From positions 50,138 to 114,137 of the forward strand of contig ONTT01000002.1 in assembly GCA_900320865.1 (NCBI GenBank): a stretch of 64,000 nucleotides of DNA, read 5' to 3'. Source of the stretch: an uncultured Bacteroidales bacterium (GTDB lineage Bacteria > Bacteroidota > Bacteroidia > Bacteroidales > Paludibacteraceae). Shown in pieces: positions 53,128 to 60,932 of the stretch. The notes beneath the pieces were generated by a model that saw only the letters and a list, made by a program, of their open reading frames with translations, was not told the DNA's origin and searched no databases. A program made the translations under genes and the position numbers. Each line of letters opens with the position of its first letter. Position 1 is the first letter of the stretch.

Positions 53128-54210
53128 TTAAGCCTTCAGTGCTTCGTACTCTTTAATGCAGTCTACCAAGGCCTGTACGCCCTCAAGATCCATCGCGTTA
53201 TAGCAGCTCGCGCGGAAGCCGCCGACCAGACGGTGCCCCTTAATACCCACCATACCTTTTGCGGTAGCGAACTTGAAGAAGTCGTCCTGTAACTCCTCGT
53301 AACCCGGCTTGAAGACGAAGCAGATATTCATGCGGCTGCGGTCCTCTTTCTTGCTGATCGTCGGCATGAAGAGTTTCGACTCATCCAGACACTTGTACAG
53401 CAGATCCGCTTTCGCTTTATTGCGCGCCTCAATCCACTTCACACCGCCGTTCGCTTTGAGCCAACGAAGGGTCAGCAGGGCTGTGTAAACAGGCAGTACA
53501 GGAGGGGTGTTGAACATCGAACCGCCGTCGATATGCGTCTGATAATTCAGCATCGTCGGGATATAACGACTTACTTTGCCCAGACAACTCTCTTTGATGA
53601 TCACGAAGGTCACACCGGCAGGAGCTAAGTTCTTCTGTGCGCCACCATAGATGATATCGTACTGGCTCACATCAATCGGACGGCTCAGGATATCCGAACT
53701 CATATCGGCTACCAAAGGTACATTCCCTTTTTTCTTGTAGATCTCAGCCAGTTTCTCGTCGTTGATCTCTGTACCGAAGATCGTGTTGTTGGTCGTAATA
53801 TGGAAGTAATCAGCATCCTGCGGGATCTCATAATCCGTCGGAATACTATCCGTGCTGGCTGCCACTTCCACTGCCTCACCGAAACCTTTGGCTTCCTTCA
53901 GCGCTTTCTTACTCCAAACGCCGGTATTCAGATAAGCTGCTTTCTTCTCCAGCAGGTTAAACGGCACCATGCAGAACTGCAACGAAGCACCGCCGCCGAG
54001 GAACAGTACGCGATAGCCCTCCGGTACGTTCAGCAACTCTTTCATCAGCGCTTCCGCCTCGTCCATAACGGGCTGGAAATACTTCGCGCGGTGCGAGATC
54101 TCCAATACAGAAAGTCCTTCACCCTGGAAATCGATAACCGCCTCTGCGGTTTGTTTGATTACTTCTTGCGGGAGAATACTCGGCCCCGCATTAAAATTGT
54201 ACTTTTTCAT
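53128..54210 (-). CDS. serC: Phosphoserine aminotransferase
   Basis: About 360 residues from the ATG at 54210 ([20 protein letters not shown]); the frame opens 24 bases earlier, within heptamer-rich sequence. A class V PLP enzyme with [18 protein letters not shown], the PLP lysine in [17 protein letters not shown] and the substrate arginines in the C-terminal [10 protein letters not shown]. It converts 3-phosphohydroxypyruvate to phosphoserine, after SerA. Confidence 0.96.
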   Translation of the reverse strand: MKKYNFNAGPSILPQEVIKQTAEAVIDFQGEGLSVLEISHRAKYFQPVMDEAEALMKELLNVPEGYRVLFLGGGASLQFCMVPFNLLEKKAAYLNTGVWSKKALKEAKGFGEAVEVAASTDSIPTDYEIPQDADYFHITTNNTIFGTEINDEKLAEIYKKKGNVPLVADMSSDILSRPIDVSQYDIIYGGAQKNLAPAGVTFVIIKESCLGKVSRYIPTMLNYQTHIDGGSMFNTPPVLPVYTALLTLRWLKANGGVKWIEARNKAKADLLYKCLDESKLFMPTISKKEDRSRMNICFVFKPGYEELQDDFFKFATAKGMVGIKGHRLVGGFRASCYNAMDLEGVQALVDCIKEYEALKA

Positions 54211-54227
54211 ATGGTAATAAATTTTTC

Positions 54228-54255
54228 CTTTCAATTTTCAATTTTCATCTTTCAC
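54228..54255. repeat. Heptamer repeat between the oadA-like gene and serC
   Basis: CTTTCAA, TTTTCAA, TTTTCAT, CTTTCAC in register, running into the stop codon of the upstream gene. Confidence 0.7.
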
Positions 54256-55886
54256 TTTAATGTATAGTGCTTATGATTCCATGCGGTAGCGTGTACCTTC
54301 GGCAGCGCAATAATACCCTCTTTCGGCTTCTTACCTGCCAGATACAATGCATAAGCCACAGCAGCCATCTCATCGGCATTTTTGCTTTCTACTTTGAGCG
54401 GAGCGGTCTTTTGACTTTCTACTGTCAGACCCTTGCGTTTCGCAAGGTCCTGGTTGAACTGCTCTTTCGCCAAGCCCGACTTATACTCGCGATATTGCTT
54501 GTCGTGCATAGCGAACTCGAACAGTTCCTCATCGTCCTGTCCGCGGTCCCAACCGAGTTCTTTCATCTCTTTGATGTACTGCGGAAGCACGTCCGGATAG
54601 AGTTTCTGCGGGTCGTCGGTATAGAACTCAAAGCCTTTCTCTTTCGCCAACTCAATGATCTCCGGCGCCAGTTCACCGGGCAGTTTACCACTCTTACCGA
54701 GGATCATACCCCACATAGCCGGATCCATACGGGTGAAGTCTTTCTCACCCATCGAACGGCTGAAGAGGTTCATCAGCGCAGCGTTCTTCACGTACTGACT
54801 GAACGGGGTTACCAGACACGGTGTACCGAGCATCGGCCATATACGCTGAACCTCGTCAAAGAGTTGCACGAGCAGTTCGTCTTCGCTCAGTTCTTTCTCC
54901 CCTTTCTTCTTCAGGTTCGCGTTGATAGCAGCGTGCATACCTTTGAGGTCGGCCATCAGACTTCCCATCATACCGCCCGGCAGACCGCAGCCTACAAGCA
55001 GACTCGTCATCAACGCATTCTTCGGATCAATCCAATAACCGAGGAAATCATCAATAAACGACTGCGTCAGACTTCGGGCCTCCATATAGGCCTTCATGTT
55101 GATATCTTTGACGCGGAAGCCGGCATCCTTGAGCATCGCCTGAATCGTGATTACATCCGGGTGTACCTTACCCCAACTGAGCGGTTCCATCGCTACGTCT
55201 AACACGTCACCACCGGCTTTCGCTACCTCGAGCATCGAAGCCACACTGAAGCCCGGGCCTGAATGTCCGTGATACTGAATGATGATATCGGGATGTTTCT
55301 CTTTGATGGCTGCTACGATCACGCCTAACATATGCGGACGACCGATACCTGCCATATCCTTCAGACATATCTCCTGTGCTCCGCCTTCGATCAACTGTTC
55401 GGCTAAGTTGATGTAATACTCCGCCGTGTGTACTTTCGAGTAGGTGATACACATCGTAGCCTGCGCCGTCATACCGGCCTCTTTTGCCCATTTGATCGAC
55501 GGAATGATATTACGCGGGTCATTCAGACCGCAGAAGATACGGGTGATATCTGTTCCCTGCGCGTGCTTCACTTTGTACATCAGTTTGCGCACGTCAGCCG
55601 GCACAGGATTCATACGCAGCGCATTCAGACCGCGGTCCAACATATGGGTCTTGATACCTGCCTCATTAAACGGCTTACAGAACGTACGCACAGCCTGATT
55701 CGGGTTCTCGCCGTACAGCAGGTTCACCTGCTCCGACGCACCGCCGTTGGTCTCTACGCGGTCAAAACAACCCATATCGATGATCACCGGTGCAATACGC
55801 GCTAACTGGTCCTTTCGCGGCACATACTTTCCACTACTCTGCCACATGTCGCGATAAACCAAACTAAATTGAATTTCTTTTTTCAT
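54252..55886 (-). CDS. Carboxyltransferase subunit, oxaloacetate decarboxylase / pyruvate carboxylase B type
   Basis: About 544 residues from the ATG at 55886 (MKKEIQFSLVYRDMW). A DRE-TIM metallolyase barrel with RIFCGLNDPRN, CLKDMAGIG (carbamylated-lysine region) and the metal histidines in IIQYHGHSGPG, followed by the conserved PYC_OADA domain (MPGG-like GCGLPGGMMGSLM, RIWPMLGTPCLVTPFSQYV). It lacks a C-terminal biotin-carrier domain; the last 45 residues are not biotinyl-like. It would transfer carboxyl between oxaloacetate/pyruvate and a separate biotin protein. A composite repeat encodes ESQKTAPLKVES near the C-terminus, where a linker would sit. Confidence 0.85.
   Translation of the reverse strand: MKKEIQFSLVYRDMWQSSGKYVPRKDQLARIAPVIIDMGCFDRVETNGGASEQVNLLYGENPNQAVRTFCKPFNEAGIKTHMLDRGLNALRMNPVPADVRKLMYKVKHAQGTDITRIFCGLNDPRNIIPSIKWAKEAGMTAQATMCITYSKVHTAEYYINLAEQLIEGGAQEICLKDMAGIGRPHMLGVIVAAIKEKHPDIIIQYHGHSGPGFSVASMLEVAKAGGDVLDVAMEPLSWGKVHPDVITIQAMLKDAGFRVKDINMKAYMEARSLTQSFIDDFLGYWIDPKNALMTSLLVGCGLPGGMMGSLMADLKGMHAAINANLKKKGEKELSEDELLVQLFDEVQRIWPMLGTPCLVTPFSQYVKNAALMNLFSRSMGEKDFTRMDPAMWGMILGKSGKLPGELAPEIIELAKEKGFEFYTDDPQKLYPDVLPQYIKEMKELGWDRGQDDEELFEFAMHDKQYREYKSGLAKEQFNQDLAKRKGLTVESQKTAPLKVESKNADEMAAVAYALYLAGKKPKEGIIALPKVHATAWNHKHYTLK
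54386..54422. repeat. In-frame composite repeat near the end of the oadA-like gene
   Basis: TTTCTAC plus TTTGAGCGGAGCGGTC (one base different from the copies at 35361 and 53103), followed by TTTTGAC and TTTCTAC heptamers; encodes ESQKTAPLKVES on the minus strand. Confidence 0.85.
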
Positions 55887-55890
55887 ATTT

Positions 55891-55925
55891 CTTTCAACTT
55901 TCAACTTTCAACTTTCAACTTTTAG
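55891..55925. repeat. Heptamer repeat between wzi and the oadA-like gene
   Basis: CTTTCAA four times perfectly, then CTTTTAG, running from near the oadA-like start to the wzi stop codon. Confidence 0.92.
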
Positions 55926-57709
55926 AATCCGAAGCTGAGTCCGCAAGTGAACGTAAAGTTCTTTCCCTGCAGGTAAACGGGTGTATATTTATTGAGGTAA
56001 TAGTTGATTAACTCATCGCCCGCTAACTCCTTCGAAGTGCCGTCGATATTCCATCCGCGGTCTTCGCCGTTCGCTCTCGGCGATGTGGGAGCATATGCGC
56101 GCGCGTTGTTATAGGTGAAGTCCACATGCGCATAGCAGTTATTAAACACCTCATAAACCGCGCGGAACTTCACTTCGTCATTCCGCCAGATCTTCTCGCT
56201 GAACGGTTTCTGCGCGATGATCTGCGATATGTCGCCGCGGATATAATCGAACGCGCGATACTTCGTATCATTCGTATAATCCAATGTCAGACGCAGACTC
56301 CGCGTGGGACGATAACTCAACTCCACAAAGATACTCTGCGCATTGTCGCCCATGTAATGACCCATGAAATAGCTGTTCGAGCGATAATCCAGTACCCGAA
56401 TCGAGTGCGTGTAGCACGCGATATAACTGCGCATGAACTCACCCCGCAGCGCCAAGCCTTTCACCGGCCAACCCGACCAGTTGAAACCCACCAAGTAGGA
56501 CACCGGGTTATGCTGCGGATTCGATTTCTTCAGACGCGCGAATTTGAACTCGTCCAAGAAGAACGAACCGTATAAGCGCAGGTGATCGGTCGGACGAACA
56601 GAGATAGTCGCGAAGACCTGGCTGTTCTGATTCTCCGAACCCAGACCTTTTGTCAACAGGTGGTCCAGCGATTTATAGAAGGCTATCGGAATGAAATACG
56701 CGGCCTGCACGTTTCGCTCCGCATAGACGATCGAGTTACCGAACGAGAACTGGATGTACTTGATCGGCATGAACGTGAACATATTCGCCGCCATGAATTT
56801 ATTCGCCGGACGATACTCCTTGCCGGTCACACCTTCTTTCTCGCGCTCCAAATAATAATAGGTCGAGTCGATGACATTAGACGGAAGCCAGGCATGGAAA
56901 TAATCGAATTGGAACCATTTACAAGGCGTTAACTGGATGGTAAACATCGGTACGGCCGGGTTGTGCGCCGAGAGGATGTTCGAGCAATGTTGCGCGTCGC
57001 CCCATTGGATACGCTCCCTCTGAATTCCGATACTACCCCACCACATATATAACGAGAGGCCACCCCTCGAATCCGAGAAGTCACCTCCGTAGTTCGCCTC
57101 TTTGTATTGCACGCCCGGCAAGTTATTCAGATAATTCGGCTTCGTGATACGCGAACCGTCCACTCCCTGACCGCTCCAACTGTTATCGCGGATCGAACCC
57201 CAGATACTCAGGTGATGGGCGATGTCCATCTGGATCTCCGCTCCGTACACACGATGCATCAGCAAGCCGTGACGGTTGTAATACAGATCCATGCCTAAGA
57301 TCGGATGGATACGCATTTTGAAGACCTTGTCCTTCGTCAGGATGTGCAGACTCGGGTCCGCTAAGTTCAGATTCGATACCTCCGTCTTCCATTGCGTCAC
57401 ATGACGATGACCGTAACTGTAGTACGTCGGTAAGGTATCTAACTCCAGCGCATAATCCTGCATGTAGAACTGCAGGTCCTCTTTCTGCCGTTTGTTCAAC
57501 AGCGAGTCCTTCGATGCTGCCTCCGCCAACAGACGGGCGATATAATCACGCGTGTACGGCTTAATCGCCGCATTCGAACGAATCACTCCGTCGGTCGTCA
57601 ACTCCTCGATGAAGTCATACACCTCCGTGTACTCGATCATCTCGGGTATCCGCTGCGCCAGACAAGTTGAAAATTGAAAAATGAAAATTGAAAGGAAAAG
57701 AATCCCTTT
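55922..57709 (-). CDS. Wzi-like capsule assembly outer-membrane protein
   Basis: About 595 residues with the capsule-assembly Wzi signature. After the signal come a helical part (EYTEVYDFIEELTTDGVI, YTRDYIARLLAEAASKDSLL) and barrel strands including IHPILGMDLYYNR, FDYFHAWLPSNVIDSTYYY and FGNSIVYAERNVQAAYFIP, ending in LSFGF. Wzi proteins hold capsule at the cell surface. The start is uncertain. I use the GTG at 57709, giving KGILFLSIFIFQFSTCLA as signal peptide, but each upstream heptamer unit (GTGAAAG on this strand) offers another GTG, and the frame is open to 57757. The signal peptide itself is repeat-derived. Confidence 0.82.
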   Translation of the reverse strand, partial: KGILFLSIFIFQFSTCLAQRIPEMIEYTEVYDFIEELTTDGVIRSNAAIKPYTRDYIARLLAEAASKDSLLNKRQKEDLQFYMQDYALELDTLPTYYSYGHRHVTQWKTEVSNLNLADPSLHILTKDKVFKMRIHPILGMDLYYNRHGLLMHRVYGAEIQMDIAHHLSIWGSIRDNSWSGQGVDGSRITKPNYLNNLPGVQYKEANYGGDFSDSRGGLSLYMWWGSIGIQRERIQWGDAQHCSNILSAHNPAVPMFTIQLTPCKWFQFDYFHAWLPSNVIDSTYYYLEREKEGVTGKEYRPANKFMAANMFTFMPIKYIQFSFGNSIVYAERNVQAAYFIPIAFYKSLDHLLTKGLGSENQNSQVFATISVRPTDHLRLYGSFFLDEFKFARLKKSNPQHNPVSYLVGFNWSGWPVKGLALRGEFMRSYIACYTHSIRVLDYRSNSYFMGHYMGDNAQSIFVELSYRPTRSLRLTLDYTNDTKYRAFDYIRGDISQIIAQKPFSEKIWRNDEVKFRAVYEVFNNCYAHVDFTYNNARAYAPTSPRANGEDRGWNIDGTSKELAGDELINYYLNKYTPVYLQGKNFTFTCGLSFGF

Positions 57710-57840
57710 CACCTTTAACCTTTCACCTTTCACCTTATATGTCCTTTCACCTTTCACCTTTCACCTTTCACCTTTCACCTTATATGTCCTTTCACCTTTC
57801 ACCTTATATGTCCTTTCACCTTTCACCTTTCACCTTTCAT
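57664..57840. repeat. Compound heptamer array over the start of the wzi-like gene
   Basis: 57706-57840 holds thirteen CTTTCAC-type units in blocks of 4, 5, 2 and 4 counting degenerate ones, split by three copies of CTTATATGTC. 57664-57691 adds four units (AAGTTGA, AAATTGA, AAAATGA, AAATTGA) within the signal-peptide codons. It begins in the stop codon region of ompH and leaves no other spacer. Confidence 0.95.
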
Positions 57841-58457
57841 TTCGCATAACGTGCGTTCAGCGCCTCGATCACTTCCTCCGTGATATCGTAGCCGGCTACT
57901 TTATTCATCAGCACGGCGTCGTTCAGAATCAGGTGATAGTGTCCGTCGCTATTGAGCTCACGCAGGTAAGCCTGTACGCTGTCTTGTAACTGTTGGGTCA
58001 ACGCTGCCTGTTGGTTCATGAAGTCATTGCTCAGCTTCTGACGCAGGTTCTCGAGGTCTTGCTGTTTCGCCATCAACTGTTGCTCTTTCTTCTGCAGTTT
58101 GGCCTGCTCACTCTCGGCACGCTCACGGCTGAGGAAAGCACCGGTCTCCACTTTCTTTTGAAAATTCAGCACGTCCTGTTGGAAGGTCTCTGCCTCTTTC
58201 TGGAGCGTCTTGGATTTGGTATCCAATTTCAGAACCGACTCCTCGTACTGGGACATCAGACGATCGTTTGCCTCCACGGCCAGGGTGTAATGCTTCAGAA
58301 TCGAATCGGTGTTGATGACCGCAATCGGCAGTAACTCACCGGCTGCTTCCACATCCTGCACAGCGGGCTTCTTCGTCCGCGGCATAAACACAAATACCAA
58401 GATAAACAGGGCAACCACACATATTGCCAAACTAATGTTAATAATAAGTTGTTTCAT
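57837..58457 (-). CDS. OmpH/Skp-family periplasmic chaperone
   Basis: 206 residues. One N-terminal membrane helix (LIINISLAICVVALFILVFVF) replaces a cleavable signal. The core IAVINTDSILKHYTLA, a long coiled coil (residues about 65-165) and the terminal YHLILNDAVLMNKVAGYDIT match OmpH/Skp proteins, which hold unfolded outer-membrane proteins. It lies just before the Wzi-like barrel gene in the same direction. Its stop codon touches the heptamer array. Confidence 0.88.
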   Translation of the reverse strand: MKQLIINISLAICVVALFILVFVFMPRTKKPAVQDVEAAGELLPIAVINTDSILKHYTLAVEANDRLMSQYEESVLKLDTKSKTLQKEAETFQQDVLNFQKKVETGAFLSRERAESEQAKLQKKEQQLMAKQQDLENLRQKLSNDFMNQQAALTQQLQDSVQAYLRELNSDGHYHLILNDAVLMNKVAGYDITEEVIEALNARYAK

Positions 58458-58507
58458 AATGTTTGTATAATAATTTTAATTGAATTCGGTGTACGGTGTA
58501 AAAAATA

Positions 58508-58599
58508 TTTTTATTTATTTTTATCGGTATAATTATTGTATCTATAGTGTTTAATTATATTTTCGGCATTTTTTATTTATTTTTATCGGTATAATTATT
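58508..58599. repeat. 30-base direct repeat in the gap upstream of ompH
   Basis: A 30-base sequence rich in T and A, ending in ATCGGTATAATTATT, occurs identically at 58508-58537 and 58570-58599. The 290-base gap 58458-58747 otherwise holds only a small palindrome GGTAC-GTA-GTACC and no reading frame that I can support. Confidence 0.9.
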
Positions 58600-58747
58600 A
58601 ATTGGACTCTATAGGAGTGAGGGTTTGGTTGGTAAGGGTCATTGCAAATTTATTTGTGAATGAGCTTTAGCCACCAAAGACTCATCGGTACGTAGTACCA
58701 CAATTAATAATTATACATATTTTCCTTTTATATACAAATAATCTAAT

Positions 58748-58972
58748 TCAATAATCAGTGTTTTTTTCATCAATCCTATATTTACCATCGCGCCTCGCTT
58801 CGCGATCTTGTGAAGTCGCGCAATGAATCCCATCTTGCTTCATCCGCTCATTCTCGCCGATATGTTGCGACCGGAACGTATGATCTTTGCGGAAGATCAC
58901 ACCCACGCAGAGCGCCAACATCGCCCCTGCTACAAGCCCTATCGCTATTCCTATTTTTAACAACGTACCCAT
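58748..58972 (-). CDS. Small single-helix membrane protein
   Basis: 74 residues from the ATG at 58972 (MGTLLKIGIAIGLVAGAMLA). One transmembrane helix is followed by a hydrophilic tail with GENERMKQDGIHCATSQDREAR; similar tails (a cysteine before a Q/R-rich end) occur in short conserved Bacteroidota membrane proteins of unknown function. A well-formed promoter ends 31 bases upstream, which supports a real gene. The frame remains open upstream, but the promoter occupies that part. Confidence 0.68.
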   Translation of the reverse strand: MGTLLKIGIAIGLVAGAMLALCVGVIFRKDHTFRSQHIGENERMKQDGIHCATSQDREARRDGKYRIDEKNTDY

Positions 58973-59003
58973 GCGCGCATATAAAACCGACTGCAATTTC
59001 GCC

Positions 59004-59035
59004 GCAAAAGTACAAAAAAAAATTGACATACACAA
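59004..59035 (-). promoter_or_regulatory. Promoter of the small membrane protein gene
   Basis: On the minus strand TTG, 20 bases, TACTTTTGC. Confidence 0.8.
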
Positions 59036-59070
59036 GAGTGTATGCCATTTTTTGATAATATTTGTTGTTT

Positions 59071-59754
59071 TTAACGGGAAACCAACTCATTTACCTTCTT
59101 CTGTGCCGCCTTCTGAAGTTTGATGCAGAAATAGATCAGCGCCATGAAACAGATACCTCCTGCGATGGGATCCACCGAACCGGTCATCGCCAGCGAGTCA
59201 TATACGCCATGCGCCAAAACAGGTATCAGGATCACCTTCGCCGCAGCTATCTTGGAATGGTCCACGAAGTGATAAACGGCATAATAATAACCCATCAGGA
59301 TTGCGAACGCATAGTGTCCGGGAACAGCCAACAGCGCCCGCATAGCTGCTACCGTCGCCCAGCCTTCTCCGCTCGAGAGCACATAGCCCACATTCTCTAT
59401 TGTCGCGAAGCCGAGTCCGACACACACCGCATACACGATCCCGTCAAAATGCTCGTCGAAATACGGGTTTTTACGTAAGATCAACCATAAAGCCAGCAGC
59501 TTTGCTGCTTCTTCAGGAATAGCCGCTACCAAGAACGCTTCTACCGTCGTTCCGAAGAGTGTGGTCGGACCGCCGGACGGGAACAAGTAATGCATCACCA
59601 ACGTCTCTACCAAAGCCACCGGCACACAGATGATAACTCCCGCTAACAAAGCACGAAACAACCATTTAAACGGCTCCGGCTGTGCATCCTTCCGCCAGAT
59701 ATACAAAAACAACAATATCGCCGGCAATAACGCCGCTGCAAGCATGTAATACAT
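59071..59754 (-). CDS. PrsW-family intramembrane metalloprotease
   Basis: About 227 residues from the ATG at 59754 (MYYMLAAALLPAILLFLYIW). Polytopic, with the PrsW motifs AIPEEAAKLLALW (EExxK), FDGIVYAVCVGLGFATIEN and the histidine-containing PVLAHGVYDSLAMTG. PrsW cleaves an anti-sigma factor in Bacillus; in Bacteroidota the substrate is unknown. A promoter sits 23-54 bases upstream, so the open frame further upstream is not used. Confidence 0.9.
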   Translation of the reverse strand: MYYMLAAALLPAILLFLYIWRKDAQPEPFKWLFRALLAGVIICVPVALVETLVMHYLFPSGGPTTLFGTTVEAFLVAAIPEEAAKLLALWLILRKNPYFDEHFDGIVYAVCVGLGFATIENVGYVLSSGEGWATVAAMRALLAVPGHYAFAILMGYYYAVYHFVDHSKIAAAKVILIPVLAHGVYDSLAMTGSVDPIAGGICFMALIYFCIKLQKAAQKKVNELVSR

Positions 59755-59776
59755 AAGAAGAAATACAAAATTTGCG

Positions 59777-59808
59777 GCAAAATTACTACAAAAAATTTGA
59801 AGTACCAA
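59777..59808 (-). promoter_or_regulatory. Promoter of prsW-family gene
   Basis: On the minus strand TTG, 20 bases, TAATTTTGC. Confidence 0.78.
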
Positions 59809-59931
59809 ATAAATTGACAAAAAAATTATCTATGCTCGCATAAGTAAGGTTTTTCGGTAATTTTCTTCGTTCTATTCGCGAGTCGTCAGGCTCGCGTTTC
59901 GTCCTTTTGCTCAAAAAAATAGGGCATTTAT

Positions 59932-59963
59932 TTGCACATGTCAAAAAATCTTTGTACCTTTGC
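59932..59963 (+). promoter_or_regulatory. Orphan rightward promoter
   Basis: TTG in TTTGCACATG, 20 bases, TACCTTTGC, a full match. The 306-base gap 59755-60060 contains this promoter, an inverted repeat CGCGAG/CTCGCG (59877-59896) and a 13-base direct repeat AAGGTTTTTCGGT (59846 and 59971), but no credible gene follows; the only frame is a 10-codon MEELLFAQLK at 59998. Confidence 0.75.
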
Positions 59964-60060
59964 AGCCGCAAAGGTTTTTCGGTGCTTTCGCAAAGTATGG
60001 AAGAACTGCTTTTTGCTCAACTTAAATGACCCCTTTTTTGCAGCCACTTTTTGGGGGATT

Positions 60061-60273
60061 TCAGTGCTCATAGCAGTTAGGGATTTGGGTGCCGAAAAGG
60101 ACGGCAAGGGTGAAACACACGAACGATAAAATAGCCAGCACGTACACATGTTGGTAGCATGCCCAGGTGAGAGGGAAATTTTTTCGCCAGAGCTCGATGA
60201 ATCCAAAAAAGGAACAGGCTCCGAGAAGGAAGAAAAAGGTCAGGAAGACCGAAGATAAAAACGTATAAATCAT
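60061..60273 (-). CDS. Small two-helix membrane protein
   Basis: 70 residues from the ATG at 60273 (MIYTFLSSVFLTFFFLLGAC). Two hydrophobic helices are separated by RKNFPLTWACYQ. A -7 element (TACCTTTGC, plus-strand 60335-60343) lies upstream. I do not recognise a family. The case for a gene rests on the membrane-protein composition, the promoter and a start at a sensible distance; it could be spurious. Confidence 0.5.
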   Translation of the reverse strand: MIYTFLSSVFLTFFFLLGACSFFGFIELWRKNFPLTWACYQHVYVLAILSFVCFTLAVLFGTQIPNCYEH

Positions 60274-60334
60274 AACACCGCCGATCGGAGGAAATAAGCG
60301 GCTCAACGTGAGGCGGCTTGTTCCGAAAGGCGGT

Positions 60335-60400
60335 GCAAAGGTAGAGGTTTAGGGGGAGAAACGGAGTCACATTTGTGACTTGTTTGTGACCTTTTGTGAC
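60335..60400 (-). promoter_or_regulatory. Promoter with three upstream direct repeats
   Basis: The -7 element TACCTTTGC has no TTG 20 bases upstream. Instead GTCACAAA-type repeats occur three times with 10-11-base spacing (plus-strand TGTGAC at 60374, 60385 and 60395, and GTCAC at 60366), a layout expected for an activator binding one face of the helix. Confidence 0.55.
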
Positions 60401-60427
60401 TTAATGAAAATTGTAAGAAAAGGGCAT

Positions 60428-60460
60428 AAAAAAACCTCCCAAATAGAGATATTCGGGAGG
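60428..60460 (-). terminator. Intrinsic terminator after the NIGD-motif small gene
   Basis: On the minus strand CCTCCC, an AT-rich part that pairs further, GGGAGG and a seven-T run, about 85 bases after the stop at 60545. Confidence 0.88.
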
Positions 60461-60544
60461 GGGTAACAGGACTTTACTGAATGTCGTCGAACTTCTACGA
60501 GTCCAACTTACACCTCACAAATATTATGCCAATATTTATAGTGG

Positions 60545-60898
60545 TTAGTTTCTGCCCATATTAACACCGAGATGGTGGGCATCTACATGCCATCCGAATT
60601 CCATTGAAAGGAACTCGCAGACTTGTTTGCGGGTGTGACTTTTACAAAAGGCCTTGAATACTTCGTCGGTCTCTTTGCGTTTGTCGATATACTCGCGCAC
60701 GGCGTTGTAGTTATTTTCGGAAGGGCGTTGCAAGGTCTGCTTGTGAGGCTCTATAATTTGGAAACCTATACCACCGGCTTCTACTTTTCCAATGTTGTGT
60801 TGGTGCTCCACATGGTCACCGATATTAATGGTAGTTGCCTGAATTTTGCCCGAGGCGAGGGCGTCAATGATTTGCTGTTTAAGGTCGTCTGTGCTCAT
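60545..60898 (-). CDS. Small protein with NIGDxVE motif next to the restriction-modification-like gene
   Basis: 117 residues from the ATG at 60898 (MSTDDLKQQIIDALASGKIQ). I do not recognise a family. Visible: an N-terminal helix, then TTINIGDHVEHQHNIG, then a helical C-terminal half (HTRKQVCEFLSMEFGWHVDA). The motif resembles the last residues of the neighbouring 884-residue enzyme (DTLNIGDNVENKF), which suggests a shared interaction surface. The gene has its own promoter, a leader of about 190 bases holding a long palindrome, and its own terminator. The frame opens upstream to 60994, but that part lies in the palindrome and is unlikely to be coding. Confidence 0.65.
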   Translation of the reverse strand: MSTDDLKQQIIDALASGKIQATTINIGDHVEHQHNIGKVEAGGIGFQIIEPHKQTLQRPSENNYNAVREYIDKRKETDEVFKAFCKSHTRKQVCEFLSMEFGWHVDAHHLGVNMGRN

Positions 60899-60932
60899 TG
60901 TTTTTTCATAAAAAAAGCATGGGCTTGTGGAG

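Noticed and set aside
54267-55202. Rightward frame of 311 codons opposite the oadA-like gene
   Set aside because: Composition is that of a mirrored coding frame; the leftward gene has conserved catalytic motifs.
57706-57840. Possible CRISPR-like array in the CTTTCAC repeats
   Set aside because: Units are 7 bases with no unique spacers, and no cas genes are near.
59998-60030. Ten-codon frame MEELLFAQLK after the orphan promoter
   Set aside because: Too short to support without conservation or expression data.
59928-60370. Overlapping short frames on the minus strand around the two-helix protein
   Set aside because: Only one of them has a membrane-protein composition together with a promoter at a suitable distance; the others look like frame shadows.
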